Assembly (NCBI GenBank): GCA_016868585.1
Contig: VGGR01000011.1
Location: forward strand, 1 to 45,763
DNA from: Bacteroidota bacterium
Lineage (GTDB): Bacteria > Bacteroidota > Bacteroidia > Chitinophagales > Chitinophagaceae
Reading direction: 5' to 3'
DNA length: 45,763 bases
Shown: positions 17,170-25,076 of the stretch, in pieces
How positions within the stretch are numbered: position 1 is the first letter of the stretch
How the letters are laid out: every line of letters starts with the position of its first letter
The notes under the pieces: model-generated
Seen by the model: the letters and a program-made list of their open reading frames with translations, nothing else
Told to the model about the DNA's origin: nothing
Databases searched by the model: none
Translations under genes and position numbers: made by a program

Positions 17170-18420
17170 ATGAAAAAAATATATTTATTCAGCAGCGTAG
17201 TTTTGATGGTGTTACTGTTTGCCTGTAACAACAGAAAAAACGTCCAGGCAGTAGACCCAAGTACTGCAACACTGGAAATGTACACCTGCCCCATGCCAGA
17301 GGATTCTGTTTACGGTAGCGAACCCGGTAGTTGTCCAAAATGCGGAATGCGTCTGGTAAAGATTCAATTCGACAATAATCAAGTTGGTGAATTGGAGATG
17401 AAGTCTTTACTAAAACCAGCAAATGAATTTGTTCTTTCCACTATTCCTGTTACTACTATGGAAAAAAGAACTATGCAAATTGAGGTTGATGCACTAGGTA
17501 ATGTAGTCTATGATACCAGGCAGGCAGGAAGTGTTTCTGCAAGGGTGTCAGGGCGAATTGAAAAACTCTATGTTCGTTACCGCTATCAAAAAATCAGTAA
17601 GGGGCAACACCTGCTTGACCTTTATAGTCCTGAATTATTGACTGCACAACAGCAACTGTTATTCCTCTTAAAAAATGATTCAGCTAACACAGCATTTATT
17701 GAGGCAGCAAAAGAAAAGCTGCTGTTATTAGGCATGAGTAACGAACAGTTGAAACAAGTTATTAAGACAGGCCACCCTTCGTTAACCATTGCAGTGTATA
17801 GTGATTACGGCGGACATATACATGAAAATGCCGGAAGTGGCTCTATGTATGAAAACCCTGGTAGCATGAAAGAAGCTCCTCTGATTACCGAGGAATTGAC
17901 GTTGAAGGAAGGAATGTATATACAGAAGGGGCAATCCATTTTTACTGTGTTCAACCCGGACAGGGCCTGGGCGGTATTAAACATATATGGAGAAAATCAA
18001 TCGCAGGTACAGGAGGGAAATATTGTTCGGATAGTGTCTGAAGCTGAACCCGGTAAGGATTTCCGAGCAAGCATTGATGTTATTGAGCCCTTTTATCGTA
18101 ATGGAAGCAAAACATTGACCGCAAGAGTATATTTTAATAACAGCCATATTAAAATTCCTATTGGTAGCCAGGTAAAAGCAACTGTTTTCGGGAACTCCAA
18201 AGTAGGATATTGGTTGCCGAAGGAAGCGGTCCTTTCATTAGGGTTGGATAAAGTAGTATTTGAAAAGACTGCCATAGGATTTGTAGCAAAGAAAATAAGT
18301 ACAGGATTTGCTTATAAAAAACACCTATTGGTACTCGATGGATTAACTACATCCGATTCTGTGGCAATCAATGCGCAGTTTCTGATGGACAGCGAAAGTT
18401 TTATCAAAACAAAAAACTGA
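17170..18420 (+). CDS. cusB: RND periplasmic adaptor with heavy-metal-binding domain (CusB-like, first copy)
   Basis: A 416-residue lipoprotein (lipobox Cys19, LLFAC). A short heavy-metal-binding domain comes first (about 38-64: YTCPMPEDSV...SCPKCGM). The membrane-fusion regions follow: a barrel-sandwich/lipoyl half, a long alpha-hairpin (about 150-200), the second half and a C-terminal beta-barrel. This protein links pump and outer-membrane channel and may pass metal to the pump. A loop of His, Gly, Asn and Met around residues 216-235 (YGGHIHENAGSGSMYENPG) is an added possible metal site. It starts 35 bases after the TolC gene and ends 2 bases before a second, different adaptor. Confidence 0.87.
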   Translation: MKKIYLFSSVVLMVLLFACNNRKNVQAVDPSTATLEMYTCPMPEDSVYGSEPGSCPKCGMRLVKIQFDNNQVGELEMKSLLKPANEFVLSTIPVTTMEKRTMQIEVDALGNVVYDTRQAGSVSARVSGRIEKLYVRYRYQKISKGQHLLDLYSPELLTAQQQLLFLLKNDSANTAFIEAAKEKLLLLGMSNEQLKQVIKTGHPSLTIAVYSDYGGHIHENAGSGSMYENPGSMKEAPLITEELTLKEGMYIQKGQSIFTVFNPDRAWAVLNIYGENQSQVQEGNIVRIVSEAEPGKDFRASIDVIEPFYRNGSKTLTARVYFNNSHIKIPIGSQVKATVFGNSKVGYWLPKEAVLSLGLDKVVFEKTAIGFVAKKISTGFAYKKHLLVLDGLTTSDSVAINAQFLMDSESFIKTKN

Positions 18421-18422
18421 TT

Positions 18423-19619
18423 ATGCGTGTAATTGCCATGAAAATATTTTTATTAGTTGTGCTGACTTCCTGCAACAGCGATAGTAAAACAACTACAGAC
18501 CCCGACACTTACTACACCTGTTCTATGGACCCGCAGGTGGTGGAGTATAAAAAAGGGAAATGCCCTATTTGTAAAATGGACTTGACCCCAGTAAAGAAAA
18601 AAAACGGTGAGCATAAGGATGAATTACTATTAAGCGACCAACAAATTCAATTAGGAAATATTCAAACAGACACCATCAAAAAAAACAAAATTGGCGATCA
18701 ATTGGTTTTGCCTGCAACATTAACTATTGACCAAACTAAAACTAACTCCGTTAGTTCAAGGGTGATGGGCAGAGTGGTGCGGTTGTTTCATAAGAACATG
18801 GGCGACTATGTCCAGAAAGGTTCACCTTTATATGAAATATACAGCGAAGATCTCAACAATGCCAAACAGGAGTTTATCTTAGCATTGGACAAGAAAAAAA
18901 TATTTGAAAAGGAATCGGTTATTGATTTTGATCAGTTGATACTAAGCGCCAAAAACAAACTGGTGCTTTGGGGAATGAATGAAACGCAAATAATGACTTT
19001 GGCACAATCCGGAAAAACTTCGCCCACAACTACTATTTACAGTACAGTAAGTGGCTACATCACTCAATTTGACCTTCGAGAAGGTGATTATGTTATGGAA
19101 GGGGGCCGAGTTATAAATCTAGCGGACCTTTCCACGCTTTGGGTCGAAGCACAGGTATATGCTTCGCAAATGAGGCAAATGGACATTAACAGCTTGGCTG
19201 TTGTGTATTTGCCTGATTTTGAAAACAAAGAAATCTATGGAAAAATTGAATTTGTAAATCCTGAAATCAATTTGGATTCAAGGATCAATCTTATTCGGGT
19301 ATCCATCCCAAATCCCGGCAAACAGTTTAAGCCTGGAATGTCTGCCTATGTAAAGCTGAAGAGTCCGCAACGCAAGACTTTAACGCTTCCCATTGACGCA
19401 GTTATTCGAGACGGCAAAGGTGCTACTGTATGGGTGCAGTCTGGGAAAAACACTTTTAAAAGCATAATGGTACAGGTTGGTTTGGAAAGCGGGGATCGGA
19501 TCGAAATAACATCAGGGTTAAATGAGGGCGATATAGTTGTATTAAGTGGCGCCTATATGCTACATAGCGAGTATGTATTTAAAAAAGGGACAAACACAAT
19601 GGCTGAGCATAGTCATTAA
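18423..19619 (+). CDS. RND periplasmic adaptor with heavy-metal-binding domain (second, distinct copy)
   Basis: A 398-residue lipoprotein; the lipobox Cys is residue 17 if the first ATG is used. A second ATG at 18438 gives a shorter signal sequence and is equally plausible. The heavy-metal-binding domain is at about 31-57 (YTCSMDPQVV...CPICKMDL), followed by the complete membrane-fusion fold. The C-terminus ends with MAEHSH, a possible His-based metal tail. It is not a copy of the preceding adaptor; similarity is limited to the family pattern. Two complete adaptors for one pump recall pumps that need a heteromeric adaptor pair, such as TriA/TriB of Pseudomonas. Confidence 0.87.
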   Translation: MRVIAMKIFLLVVLTSCNSDSKTTTDPDTYYTCSMDPQVVEYKKGKCPICKMDLTPVKKKNGEHKDELLLSDQQIQLGNIQTDTIKKNKIGDQLVLPATLTIDQTKTNSVSSRVMGRVVRLFHKNMGDYVQKGSPLYEIYSEDLNNAKQEFILALDKKKIFEKESVIDFDQLILSAKNKLVLWGMNETQIMTLAQSGKTSPTTTIYSTVSGYITQFDLREGDYVMEGGRVINLADLSTLWVEAQVYASQMRQMDINSLAVVYLPDFENKEIYGKIEFVNPEINLDSRINLIRVSIPNPGKQFKPGMSAYVKLKSPQRKTLTLPIDAVIRDGKGATVWVQSGKNTFKSIMVQVGLESGDRIEITSGLNEGDIVVLSGAYMLHSEYVFKKGTNTMAEHSH

Positions 19620-19643
19620 TCGACAAAAAAATCAATTTAGTTT

Positions 19644-19905
19644 ATGGTAAAAAGTAAACACTTCCTTATTCGAAAAACACATCGTTGGCTGGGGTTTCTC
19701 TTGGGTATTCAGTTTTTATTATGGACTATTGGCGGATTGTACTTCAGTTGGAGCAACATAGATGAAATACATGGTGATTTTCAAAAGAAAAATGTGCCGT
19801 TGCTTTCATCAGCTATTGTTTTGGTTAGTCCTACCGCAATACTGGAAAAAATAAAAAGAATGCATCAAATTGATTCTGTAGTAGCTATTGCTCACCATCC
19901 GCTCC
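19644..19905 (+). pseudogene. 5' fragment of a PepSY-associated membrane protein
   Basis: The frame starts with FLIRKTHRWLGFLLGIQFLLW and GGLYFSWSNIDEIHG, the typical N-terminus of PepSY-domain membrane proteins next to Bacteroidota Cus operons. Homology fades at about 19,890-19,910. The frame stays open to 20,090 only by reading backwards through a recombinase gene fragment. Intact members are several times longer and have further membrane helices, so this gene is truncated. It was probably the last gene of the efflux operon. Confidence 0.7.
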
Positions 19906-20075
19906 TCTTTCATCCACATTTCGGGCGGACAGGTGAGTCCCGTGAACACATCTTTGCGCTGTGCTCGGTAAATGACTCGGAAGACGATGGGGGACTCTCC
20001 ATTGTGGTATGCTCGGCTGGCCTTGAGCATGAAATTAAAGTGGATCTCGGTGGGGCCTTTTTTGTTTGTGCTCAT
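19905..20075 (-). pseudogene. 5' fragment of a tyrosine recombinase/integrase (arm-binding domain)
   Basis: From an ATG at 20073-20075 on the minus strand, about 57 codons read like the N-terminal arm DNA-binding domain of Bacteroidota tyrosine recombinases: NGESPIVFRVIYRAQRKDVFTGL followed by a PPEMW motif. The SAM-like core-binding domain and the catalytic R-H-R-Y domain are absent. The sequence instead runs into the truncated PepSY gene at about 19,905. Its position just beside the tRNA-Phe 3' end, reading away from the tRNA, is the usual place of an integrase gene in an integrated island. Confidence 0.65.
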
Positions 20076-20181
20076 ATTTCTGCTGTTTAAAGGTGTAAAA
20101 ATCAGATAGTTACAACCAACTCAGCGATGCTATATGAAGCAGAAAACGGCAAAATGGAACGGGGTACAGAGATCCCTTTTT

Positions 20182-20225
20182 GTGCTCCGCAAGTGCTCGG
20201 CAACCGTGCATTATCGTGCACTTAT
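20182..20225 (+). repeat. Cluster of four GTGC direct repeats, candidate recombinase arm sites
   Basis: Four short direct repeats begin at 20182 (GTGCTCCGCAA), 20193 (GTGCTCGGCAA), 20206 (GTGCATTATC) and 20216 (GTGCACTTAT). Their spacing of 11, 13 and 10 bases is close to one helical turn. They lie between the recombinase start and the tRNA 3' end, where an attachment region with arm-type sites is expected. The last pair also forms a small inverted repeat, GTGCA/TGCAC. The repeats are seen; the binding role is inferred. Confidence 0.5.
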
Positions 20226-20243
20226 TTGCTTTTTATTGCAAAC

Positions 20244-20286
20244 AAAAAAGCCTGATAATCAACAATGTTCTTGATTATCAGGCTTT
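20244..20286 (-). terminator. Intrinsic terminator downstream of tRNA-Phe
   Basis: A long stem pairs positions 20247-20262 with 20271-20286 (core AAGCCTGATAATCAA against its complement) around an 8-base loop. On the minus strand it is followed by a T-run (the A-run at 20244-20249). It lies 6 bases past the tRNA 3' end. Confidence 0.85.
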
Positions 20287-20291
20287 AACTG

Positions 20292-20364
20292 TGGTGTGGG
20301 GCGGAATCGAACCGCCGACACAAGGATTTTCAGTCCTTTGCTCTACCGACTGAGCTACCGCACC
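20292..20364 (-). tRNA. tRNA-Phe (anticodon GAA)
   Basis: A full cloverleaf of 73 bases: D arm GCTC/GAGC, anticodon stem AAGGA/TCCTT with loop CTGAAAA (anticodon GAA), variable loop GTGTC, T arm GGCGG/CCGCC with TTCGATT, and discriminator A. CCA is not encoded. The acceptor stem pairs GGTGCGG with CCACACC, leaving one C5-A68 mismatch. The 3' end faces the eroded island, and tRNA 3' ends are common integration sites; the mismatch may record replacement of the 3' part by the element's own copy. Confidence 0.95.
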
Positions 20365-20391
20365 ATCCAGACTCATTTTCGGAGCGGATTG

Positions 20392-20422
20392 CAAATATAG
20401 GCGCATAAAACAACCTGAACAA
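20392..20422 (-). promoter_or_regulatory. Promoter of tRNA-Phe
   Basis: On the minus strand TATATTTG (20392-20399) matches TAnnTTTG, with TTG (20420-20422) 20 bases upstream. The -7 box ends 28 bases before the tRNA 5' end. Confidence 0.6.
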
Positions 20423-20446
20423 GCAAAGCAGTAGCTCTTTGTCTCT

Positions 20447-20454
20447 TACTTTTG
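20447..20454 (+). promoter_or_regulatory. Candidate -7 box for the nuclease gene
   Basis: TACTTTTG matches TAnnTTTG and lies 19 bases before the nuclease ATG at 20474. No convincing -33 element is seen. Confidence 0.4.
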
Positions 20455-20473
20455 AGTTCCCAATCTTTTCAAA

Positions 20474-21364
20474 ATGCGGAAATTTCTCTTGCTTCCCCTG
20501 TTTTTTTCTCTTGTTTTTTTGACGGCTTGTAAAAAAGATGTACCGGATAATGGCAATACCAATCCGCCTGTTCCTACATTAACCGATAACGATCATATCC
20601 TTCTGGGCAACCCAACCAATGCGCAAACCAGTGCAACCTACAGCACCAATTATTTCAAGGATTACGGGTACTATAAAATCAGTTACAATAGTGTCATGGG
20701 AACACCTAACTGGGTGGCCTGGCATTTGCAAAGCGAGGATTTGGGCTCTGCTCCTCGGCAAGATGATTTTCGTTCGGATAATACGTTACCAAGCGCTTGG
20801 TATCGAGTAACCAGCACCAGTTATTCGGGTTCTGGTTTTGATCGCGGGCATAACTGTCCTTCTGCGGATCGCACTTCCACCATTGCGGCTAATTCGTCTA
20901 CTTTTTATATGACCAATATGATTCCACAGGCTCCTACACTCAATCAAGGACCCTGGGCGGGACTAGAGGATCATATTCGCGCTAACATGGTGGGTAATTC
21001 CAATGAGGCTTGGATTTACATGGGTAATTACGGCAATGCAGGAGGCGTGGGAAGCAACGGACATTTTACGGTGATTGATAATGGTAAAGTTCGTGTTCCC
21101 TCTAAAGTTTGGAAACTGGTAGTTGTCATTCCCAAAGGCAACAGTGATATTAGTCGAATGGATCGAAACGCAACAGTGCTTTGTGTAAGTATGCCAAACG
21201 ATAATAGTTTGTATACAGCGGGCAATAAAACCGCTTGGCGCAATTATATTATTTCAGTGAGCGCACTTGAGATTGAATCAACCGCTAATGGTACAGCGCT
21301 TTCGCTTTTCTCCAATATTCCCGAAGTAGAGCGTACGGTGCTCAAGTCAAAGATTTACCAATAG
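20474..21364 (+). CDS. DNA/RNA non-specific endonuclease, lipoprotein
   Basis: A 296-residue lipoprotein (lipobox Cys19, LTAC) of the beta-beta-alpha-metal nuclease family (NucA/Serratia nuclease type, PF01223). The catalytic DRGH motif is at 123-126 with the general-base His126, and the Mg-binding Asn lies in the following helix (TLNQGPWAGLE, Asn157). It should cut single- and double-stranded DNA and RNA without sequence preference outside the cytoplasm, serving nutrient scavenging or defence against extracellular DNA. It stands alone between tRNA-Phe and the convergent asparaginase gene. Confidence 0.93.
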   Translation: MRKFLLLPLFFSLVFLTACKKDVPDNGNTNPPVPTLTDNDHILLGNPTNAQTSATYSTNYFKDYGYYKISYNSVMGTPNWVAWHLQSEDLGSAPRQDDFRSDNTLPSAWYRVTSTSYSGSGFDRGHNCPSADRTSTIAANSSTFYMTNMIPQAPTLNQGPWAGLEDHIRANMVGNSNEAWIYMGNYGNAGGVGSNGHFTVIDNGKVRVPSKVWKLVVVIPKGNSDISRMDRNATVLCVSMPNDNSLYTAGNKTAWRNYIISVSALEIESTANGTALSLFSNIPEVERTVLKSKIYQ

Positions 21365-21367
21365 TGA

Positions 21368-21856
21368 TCAACTGATTTCTTCAAACAATCCTGTTTGTTT
21401 GTTCTTGCGGACATTGTTGCCATAAAACCATCTTCCGTTCATGGCTACATAAACTCCGGCAGGAAGTGATTGTGCAAAGGCAAGCGCACTGCCCAAATTG
21501 AACAAGCCGTCCGAGCTACCAAACTTTATTGGAATCATGGCACCGGTTAGCACTATTGTTTTCCCTTTTACTTTTTCTGCTAATAAAAGGGCTGTTTCTG
21601 TCATGGTATCGGTACCATGTGTAATTACTATTTGTTCTTCCTCACAGTTTAAACACTGACGAACAATTAGCTCGCGGTCCTCGTTAGTCATTTCAAGACT
21701 ATCGATCATCATCAGGGTGCGAATTTCAACTGGTACTTTGCTGCGACCCATCTCCAGTAGGTCATGCATATGGGTGTCCTTGAAAAACAGTTGCCCGGTT
21801 ATTTCGTTATACTCTTTATCGAATGTGCCACCTGTAATAAAAATGCGAACGACCAT
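21368..21856 (-). CDS. Short asparaginase-domain protein (N-terminal domain only)
   Basis: The start at 21856 (MVVRIFITGGTFDK) is preferred over an upstream in-frame start at 22024, because the preceding residues look random. The 162-residue product has the two conserved asparaginase threonine motifs: ITGGTFDKEYN with Thr11, and THGTDTM with Thr82 and Asp83. A TGAMIPIKFGSSDG stretch follows. L-asparaginases are usually about 330 residues with a second domain that completes the active site of the partner subunit; that domain is absent here. Whole-protein families of this short form exist in Bacteroidota, so it may be intact rather than truncated. Activity is uncertain. Confidence 0.75.
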   Translation of the reverse strand: MVVRIFITGGTFDKEYNEITGQLFFKDTHMHDLLEMGRSKVPVEIRTLMMIDSLEMTNEDRELIVRQCLNCEEEQIVITHGTDTMTETALLLAEKVKGKTIVLTGAMIPIKFGSSDGLFNLGSALAFAQSLPAGVYVAMNGRWFYGNNVRKNKQTGLFEEIS

Positions 21857-22083
21857 GTAAAAATTTATAGTGAAGATAGGGCAAGGCGCGGAGAGATCAT
21901 TTGGTAACTTCGTGAAACAAAAAAATCCTTTCGTAGAAACGGACTGATCTCTAACGATTGCTTGCCATATGAAAATCTTACGCCGGAGCGAAAGCGAAAA
22001 TTCAATTAATAAGAACTGACACAAAAATAGCCCTGGAGCTAAGGTTTGTCAAATCAACTAATGGGATTTGATCGCATGGCTAA

Positions 22084-22110
22084 CAAAGGGGTAACCGGTC
22101 AAACCCCTTG
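22084..22110. other. Hairpin of unknown role
   Basis: AAGGGGT (22086-22092) pairs perfectly with ACCCCTT (22103-22109) around a 10-base loop. No T-run follows. It precedes a decayed gene. Confidence 0.3.
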
Positions 22111-22139
22111 TCCCACAAGAATTTTGACATAATCAATTT

Positions 22140-22690
22140 ATGATGTCCAACCGCGGAGCAGACATATTATTTCAATTGATCAAGTCCCTTGAAAAAGCAG
22201 GGGGAAGTCTGGATACGCATCATGAGATGGTTTTGAACTATAAGTTTACCATGCTTTATTTCGAATCTGGCGATTTTGGACGCTGTATCGATCATCTTCA
22301 ACCCATAATCAACAGTAACAGTTCGCTCCGTTATGATCTGTAGTGTTATGCACGGCTATTGCATTTGATTGCCCATTATGAACTAAGTAACGATATACTA
22401 ATGGAATCGCTTACTAAATCGGTGTATCGATTCATGTCTCGTTTAAAAACGTTACAGCGGTAGAAGAAGCTATGTTAAACTTTCTGCGCCGTTCCATCAG
22501 ACTTCGGTCACAAGAACTTGGTGCTGCATTCAGGGATTTATGGGATCAGATCAAACACTTGGGAAAAAATCGTTTTCAAACCAGAGCCTTCGTTTACCCG
22601 GACGTTATATTCTGGCTGGAAGCCAAACTCAGCGGAAAATCCATGAGTGAGGTGATTCATGAAAAATATCTGTCCAGTAAGCACCGCTAA
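22140..22690 (+). pseudogene. Decayed TPR-like cytoplasmic protein of a Bacteroidota family
   Basis: The first codons read RGADILFQLIKSLEKA, the N-terminus of a helical repeat family common in this phylum whose members are several hundred residues long. Here an N-terminal piece ends at an in-frame TAG (22341-22343). The same frame continues helical sequence to another TAG at about 22,460, and a shifted frame carries the C-terminal part (22,455-22,690, with RTRAFVYPDVIFWLEAKLSG-like text). Two stops or frameshifts and probably a large internal deletion show the gene is dead. Function of the intact family is unknown. Confidence 0.6.
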
Positions 22691-22700
22691 ATTATTCCAC

Positions 22701-22722
22701 AACCCCACGTAGGGTTCTTTTT
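22701..22722 (+). terminator. Weak terminator-like hairpin before the helicase gene
   Basis: AACCC (22701-22705) pairs with GGGTT (22712-22716) around a 6-base loop, followed by CTTTTT. The stem is short, so termination may be partial. Confidence 0.35.
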
Positions 22723-22739
22723 CCCTTTAACTTGCGCGC

Positions 22740-25070
22740 ATGCAGGAATATCTTCAGGGGTTGAATGAAAAACAGCGGGAAGCCGTACTACACAAGGACG
22801 GTCCCATTATGATTGTGGCGGGTGCCGGAAGCGGTAAAACCAAAGTTTTAACAACACGTATTACACACCTCATGGCGGCACATCAGGTGGATGCCTTCAA
22901 TATATTGGCGCTCACTTTTACCAATAAAGCGGCGCATGAAATGAAAGAACGTGTAGAACGAGTTTTGGGGAATGGTGAAGCGCGCAATCTGTATATCGGC
23001 ACTTTTCACTCCGTATTTGCCCGTATCCTCCGATTTGAAGCAGATAAAATTGGATATCCCCGACACTTTACCATTTATGATACCGATGATGCTAAGAGCG
23101 TACTCAAAGCGGTTATCCATGATCTCCATCTTGACGATAAACAGTATAAACCCAATTTGGTTTATAACCGTATTTCATCAGCTAAAAACGCATTGATTGG
23201 ACCGGAAGCATACAAAGCGGATTACGCCATTCAACAGGAGGATGTTCGGGCTAACCGTCCTGCCATTGGGCAGATCTATGATAACTATGTAAAACGCTGC
23301 TTCCGTAATGGTGCCATGGATTTTGACGACCTCCTACTTAAGTTTTATGAACTGCTCCGCACTATTCCTGAATGTTTATCCCGCTACCAGCATAAGTTTA
23401 AATACATCCTGATTGATGAGTACCAGGATACCAACCCGGCTCAATATGAGATAATAAAATTATTAGGGGCGCTTCATGAAAATGTATGCGTGGTGGGAGA
23501 CGACGCGCAGAGCATCTATAGTTTTCGTGGTGCCACCATTCAAAATATTTTGCAGTTTCAAAAGAACTACGACAATGTAACCGTGGTAAAGCTGGAGCAG
23601 AATTATCGTTCTACGCGCAGCATTTTAGAGGTGGCCAATGAGGTAATCAGTCATAATAAAGGGCAGATCGAAAAAGTCCTGTTCACGGAAAATCCGGAAG
23701 GAGAGAAAATCAAAATTGTACGCACGCTCACCGATAACGATGAAGGAAAGTTTATTGCTGATTCCATTCAAGAACAAAAGCTTCGGCATCATTTTGCCAA
23801 TAAGGAGTTTGCAATTTTGTATCGGACCAATGCGCAGAGCCGTGCTTTTGAGGAATCGCTTCGCCGCATGGCTATTCCTTATACCATTTACGGAGGTATC
23901 AGTTTCTATCAGCGTAAGGAAGTCAAGGATATGGTGGCCTATCTGCGTTTAATTGTAAATCCGCGCGATGAAGAAGCGCTCAAACGGATCATCAATTATC
24001 CTACCCGGGGTATAGGCAAAACCTCTCTCGACAAATTGCTATTACTCTCCAACGAAAAAGATTGCTCTACCTGGGCAATTCTATTACAAGCGCGGGAGTA
24101 TGGATTTAGAGCCGGTACCTTAATGGTGCTTGAGAATTTTGTGACGATGGTCAAAAGTTTTGCCAGCATGCTAGAAAAAAGCAACGCCTATGATGTGGCG
24201 TTTTATGTGGGCAAGCAAACAGGCTTGGTAAAAGAATTGTTCAACGATAAAAGCACGGAGGGCATTCAACGCTATGAGAATATCCAGGAATTACTCAACT
24301 CTATTAAGGAGTGGACAGAAAGTCCGGATAATGAGGAGGGCGAACTCGTGGATAAAAGCTTAGGCGCTTATCTTCAGCAAATCACCTTGCTAACCGATGC
24401 AGATGAAAAGGATGTGGACGCCGATACGGTCAAATTAATGACCATACACGCGGCAAAGGGCCTTGAATTTTCCTGTGTGTTTGCGGCGGGTCTTGAGGAA
24501 TTACTGTTCCCCAATGCCATGGCCATTAACACGCGCGAGGAACTAGAGGAGGAGCGCAGATTATTTTATGTGGTGATTACCCGTGCTAAGCAAAAACTTT
24601 GGATTACCTACGCCAACACACGTTATCGGTTTGGTCAATTGGTGCAAAACGAACCCAGTCGGTTTTTAGCGGAAATCCCTCCTGCTGCATTGGACAAAAG
24701 TTTTGCGGGAACAAAAACCATTTCCGGCAATCCATTGCGCGCAGGATGGGGTGGATACGGACCAGGATCGAGTCGTGAAAGCAAGCCTGAACGCACCACA
24801 GGCAATGGTTTATCTGAAAAACCTAGTTACCTGGCCCCTAAACCTACTGTCAATAAAACTGGTGAACACGTACCCACTCCAGGGTTTGCCCCTAGTGATA
24901 TGTCCGAACTGGAAGCGGGTCAACGTGTGGAACACATGAAATTTGGCTATGGTGAGGTCATTAAAGTGGAGGGTTCTGCACATAATCCAATTGCCACGGT
25001 TCGTTTTGAAAATAATGGAGAAAAAAAAATAATGCTCAACTATGCTCGCCTTCGCATTGTAAGCCCTTAA
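22740..25070 (+). CDS. pcrA: ATP-dependent DNA helicase, UvrD/PcrA family
   Basis: A 776-residue superfamily-1A helicase of normal length. Motifs in order: the Q-motif region LNEKQREAV (8-16), Walker A AGAGSGKT (27-34), motif II LIDEYQDTNPAQYE, motif III VVGDDAQSIYSFRGA, motif IV QNYRST, motif V VKLMTIHAAKGLEF and motif VI EERRLFYVVITRAK. The C-terminus ends in the Tudor-like domain seen in PcrA/UvrD (GQRVEHMKFGYGEVI). It unwinds 3'-5' in nucleotide excision and mismatch repair and removes RecA from DNA. The ATG at 22740 gives the expected N-terminus. It converges on a small NTF2-like gene 6 bases away. Confidence 0.96.
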   Translation: MQEYLQGLNEKQREAVLHKDGPIMIVAGAGSGKTKVLTTRITHLMAAHQVDAFNILALTFTNKAAHEMKERVERVLGNGEARNLYIGTFHSVFARILRFEADKIGYPRHFTIYDTDDAKSVLKAVIHDLHLDDKQYKPNLVYNRISSAKNALIGPEAYKADYAIQQEDVRANRPAIGQIYDNYVKRCFRNGAMDFDDLLLKFYELLRTIPECLSRYQHKFKYILIDEYQDTNPAQYEIIKLLGALHENVCVVGDDAQSIYSFRGATIQNILQFQKNYDNVTVVKLEQNYRSTRSILEVANEVISHNKGQIEKVLFTENPEGEKIKIVRTLTDNDEGKFIADSIQEQKLRHHFANKEFAILYRTNAQSRAFEESLRRMAIPYTIYGGISFYQRKEVKDMVAYLRLIVNPRDEEALKRIINYPTRGIGKTSLDKLLLLSNEKDCSTWAILLQAREYGFRAGTLMVLENFVTMVKSFASMLEKSNAYDVAFYVGKQTGLVKELFNDKSTEGIQRYENIQELLNSIKEWTESPDNEEGELVDKSLGAYLQQITLLTDADEKDVDADTVKLMTIHAAKGLEFSCVFAAGLEELLFPNAMAINTREELEEERRLFYVVITRAKQKLWITYANTRYRFGQLVQNEPSRFLAEIPPAALDKSFAGTKTISGNPLRAGWGGYGPGSSRESKPERTTGNGLSEKPSYLAPKPTVNKTGEHVPTPGFAPSDMSELEAGQRVEHMKFGYGEVIKVEGSAHNPIATVRFENNGEKKIMLNYARLRIVSP

Positions 25071-25076
25071 TCTGCT

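Noticed and set aside
19906-20090. C-terminal half of the 148-codon PepSY frame as genuine protein
   Set aside because: This part is the reverse complement of a recombinase N-terminus; the frame is open by chance.
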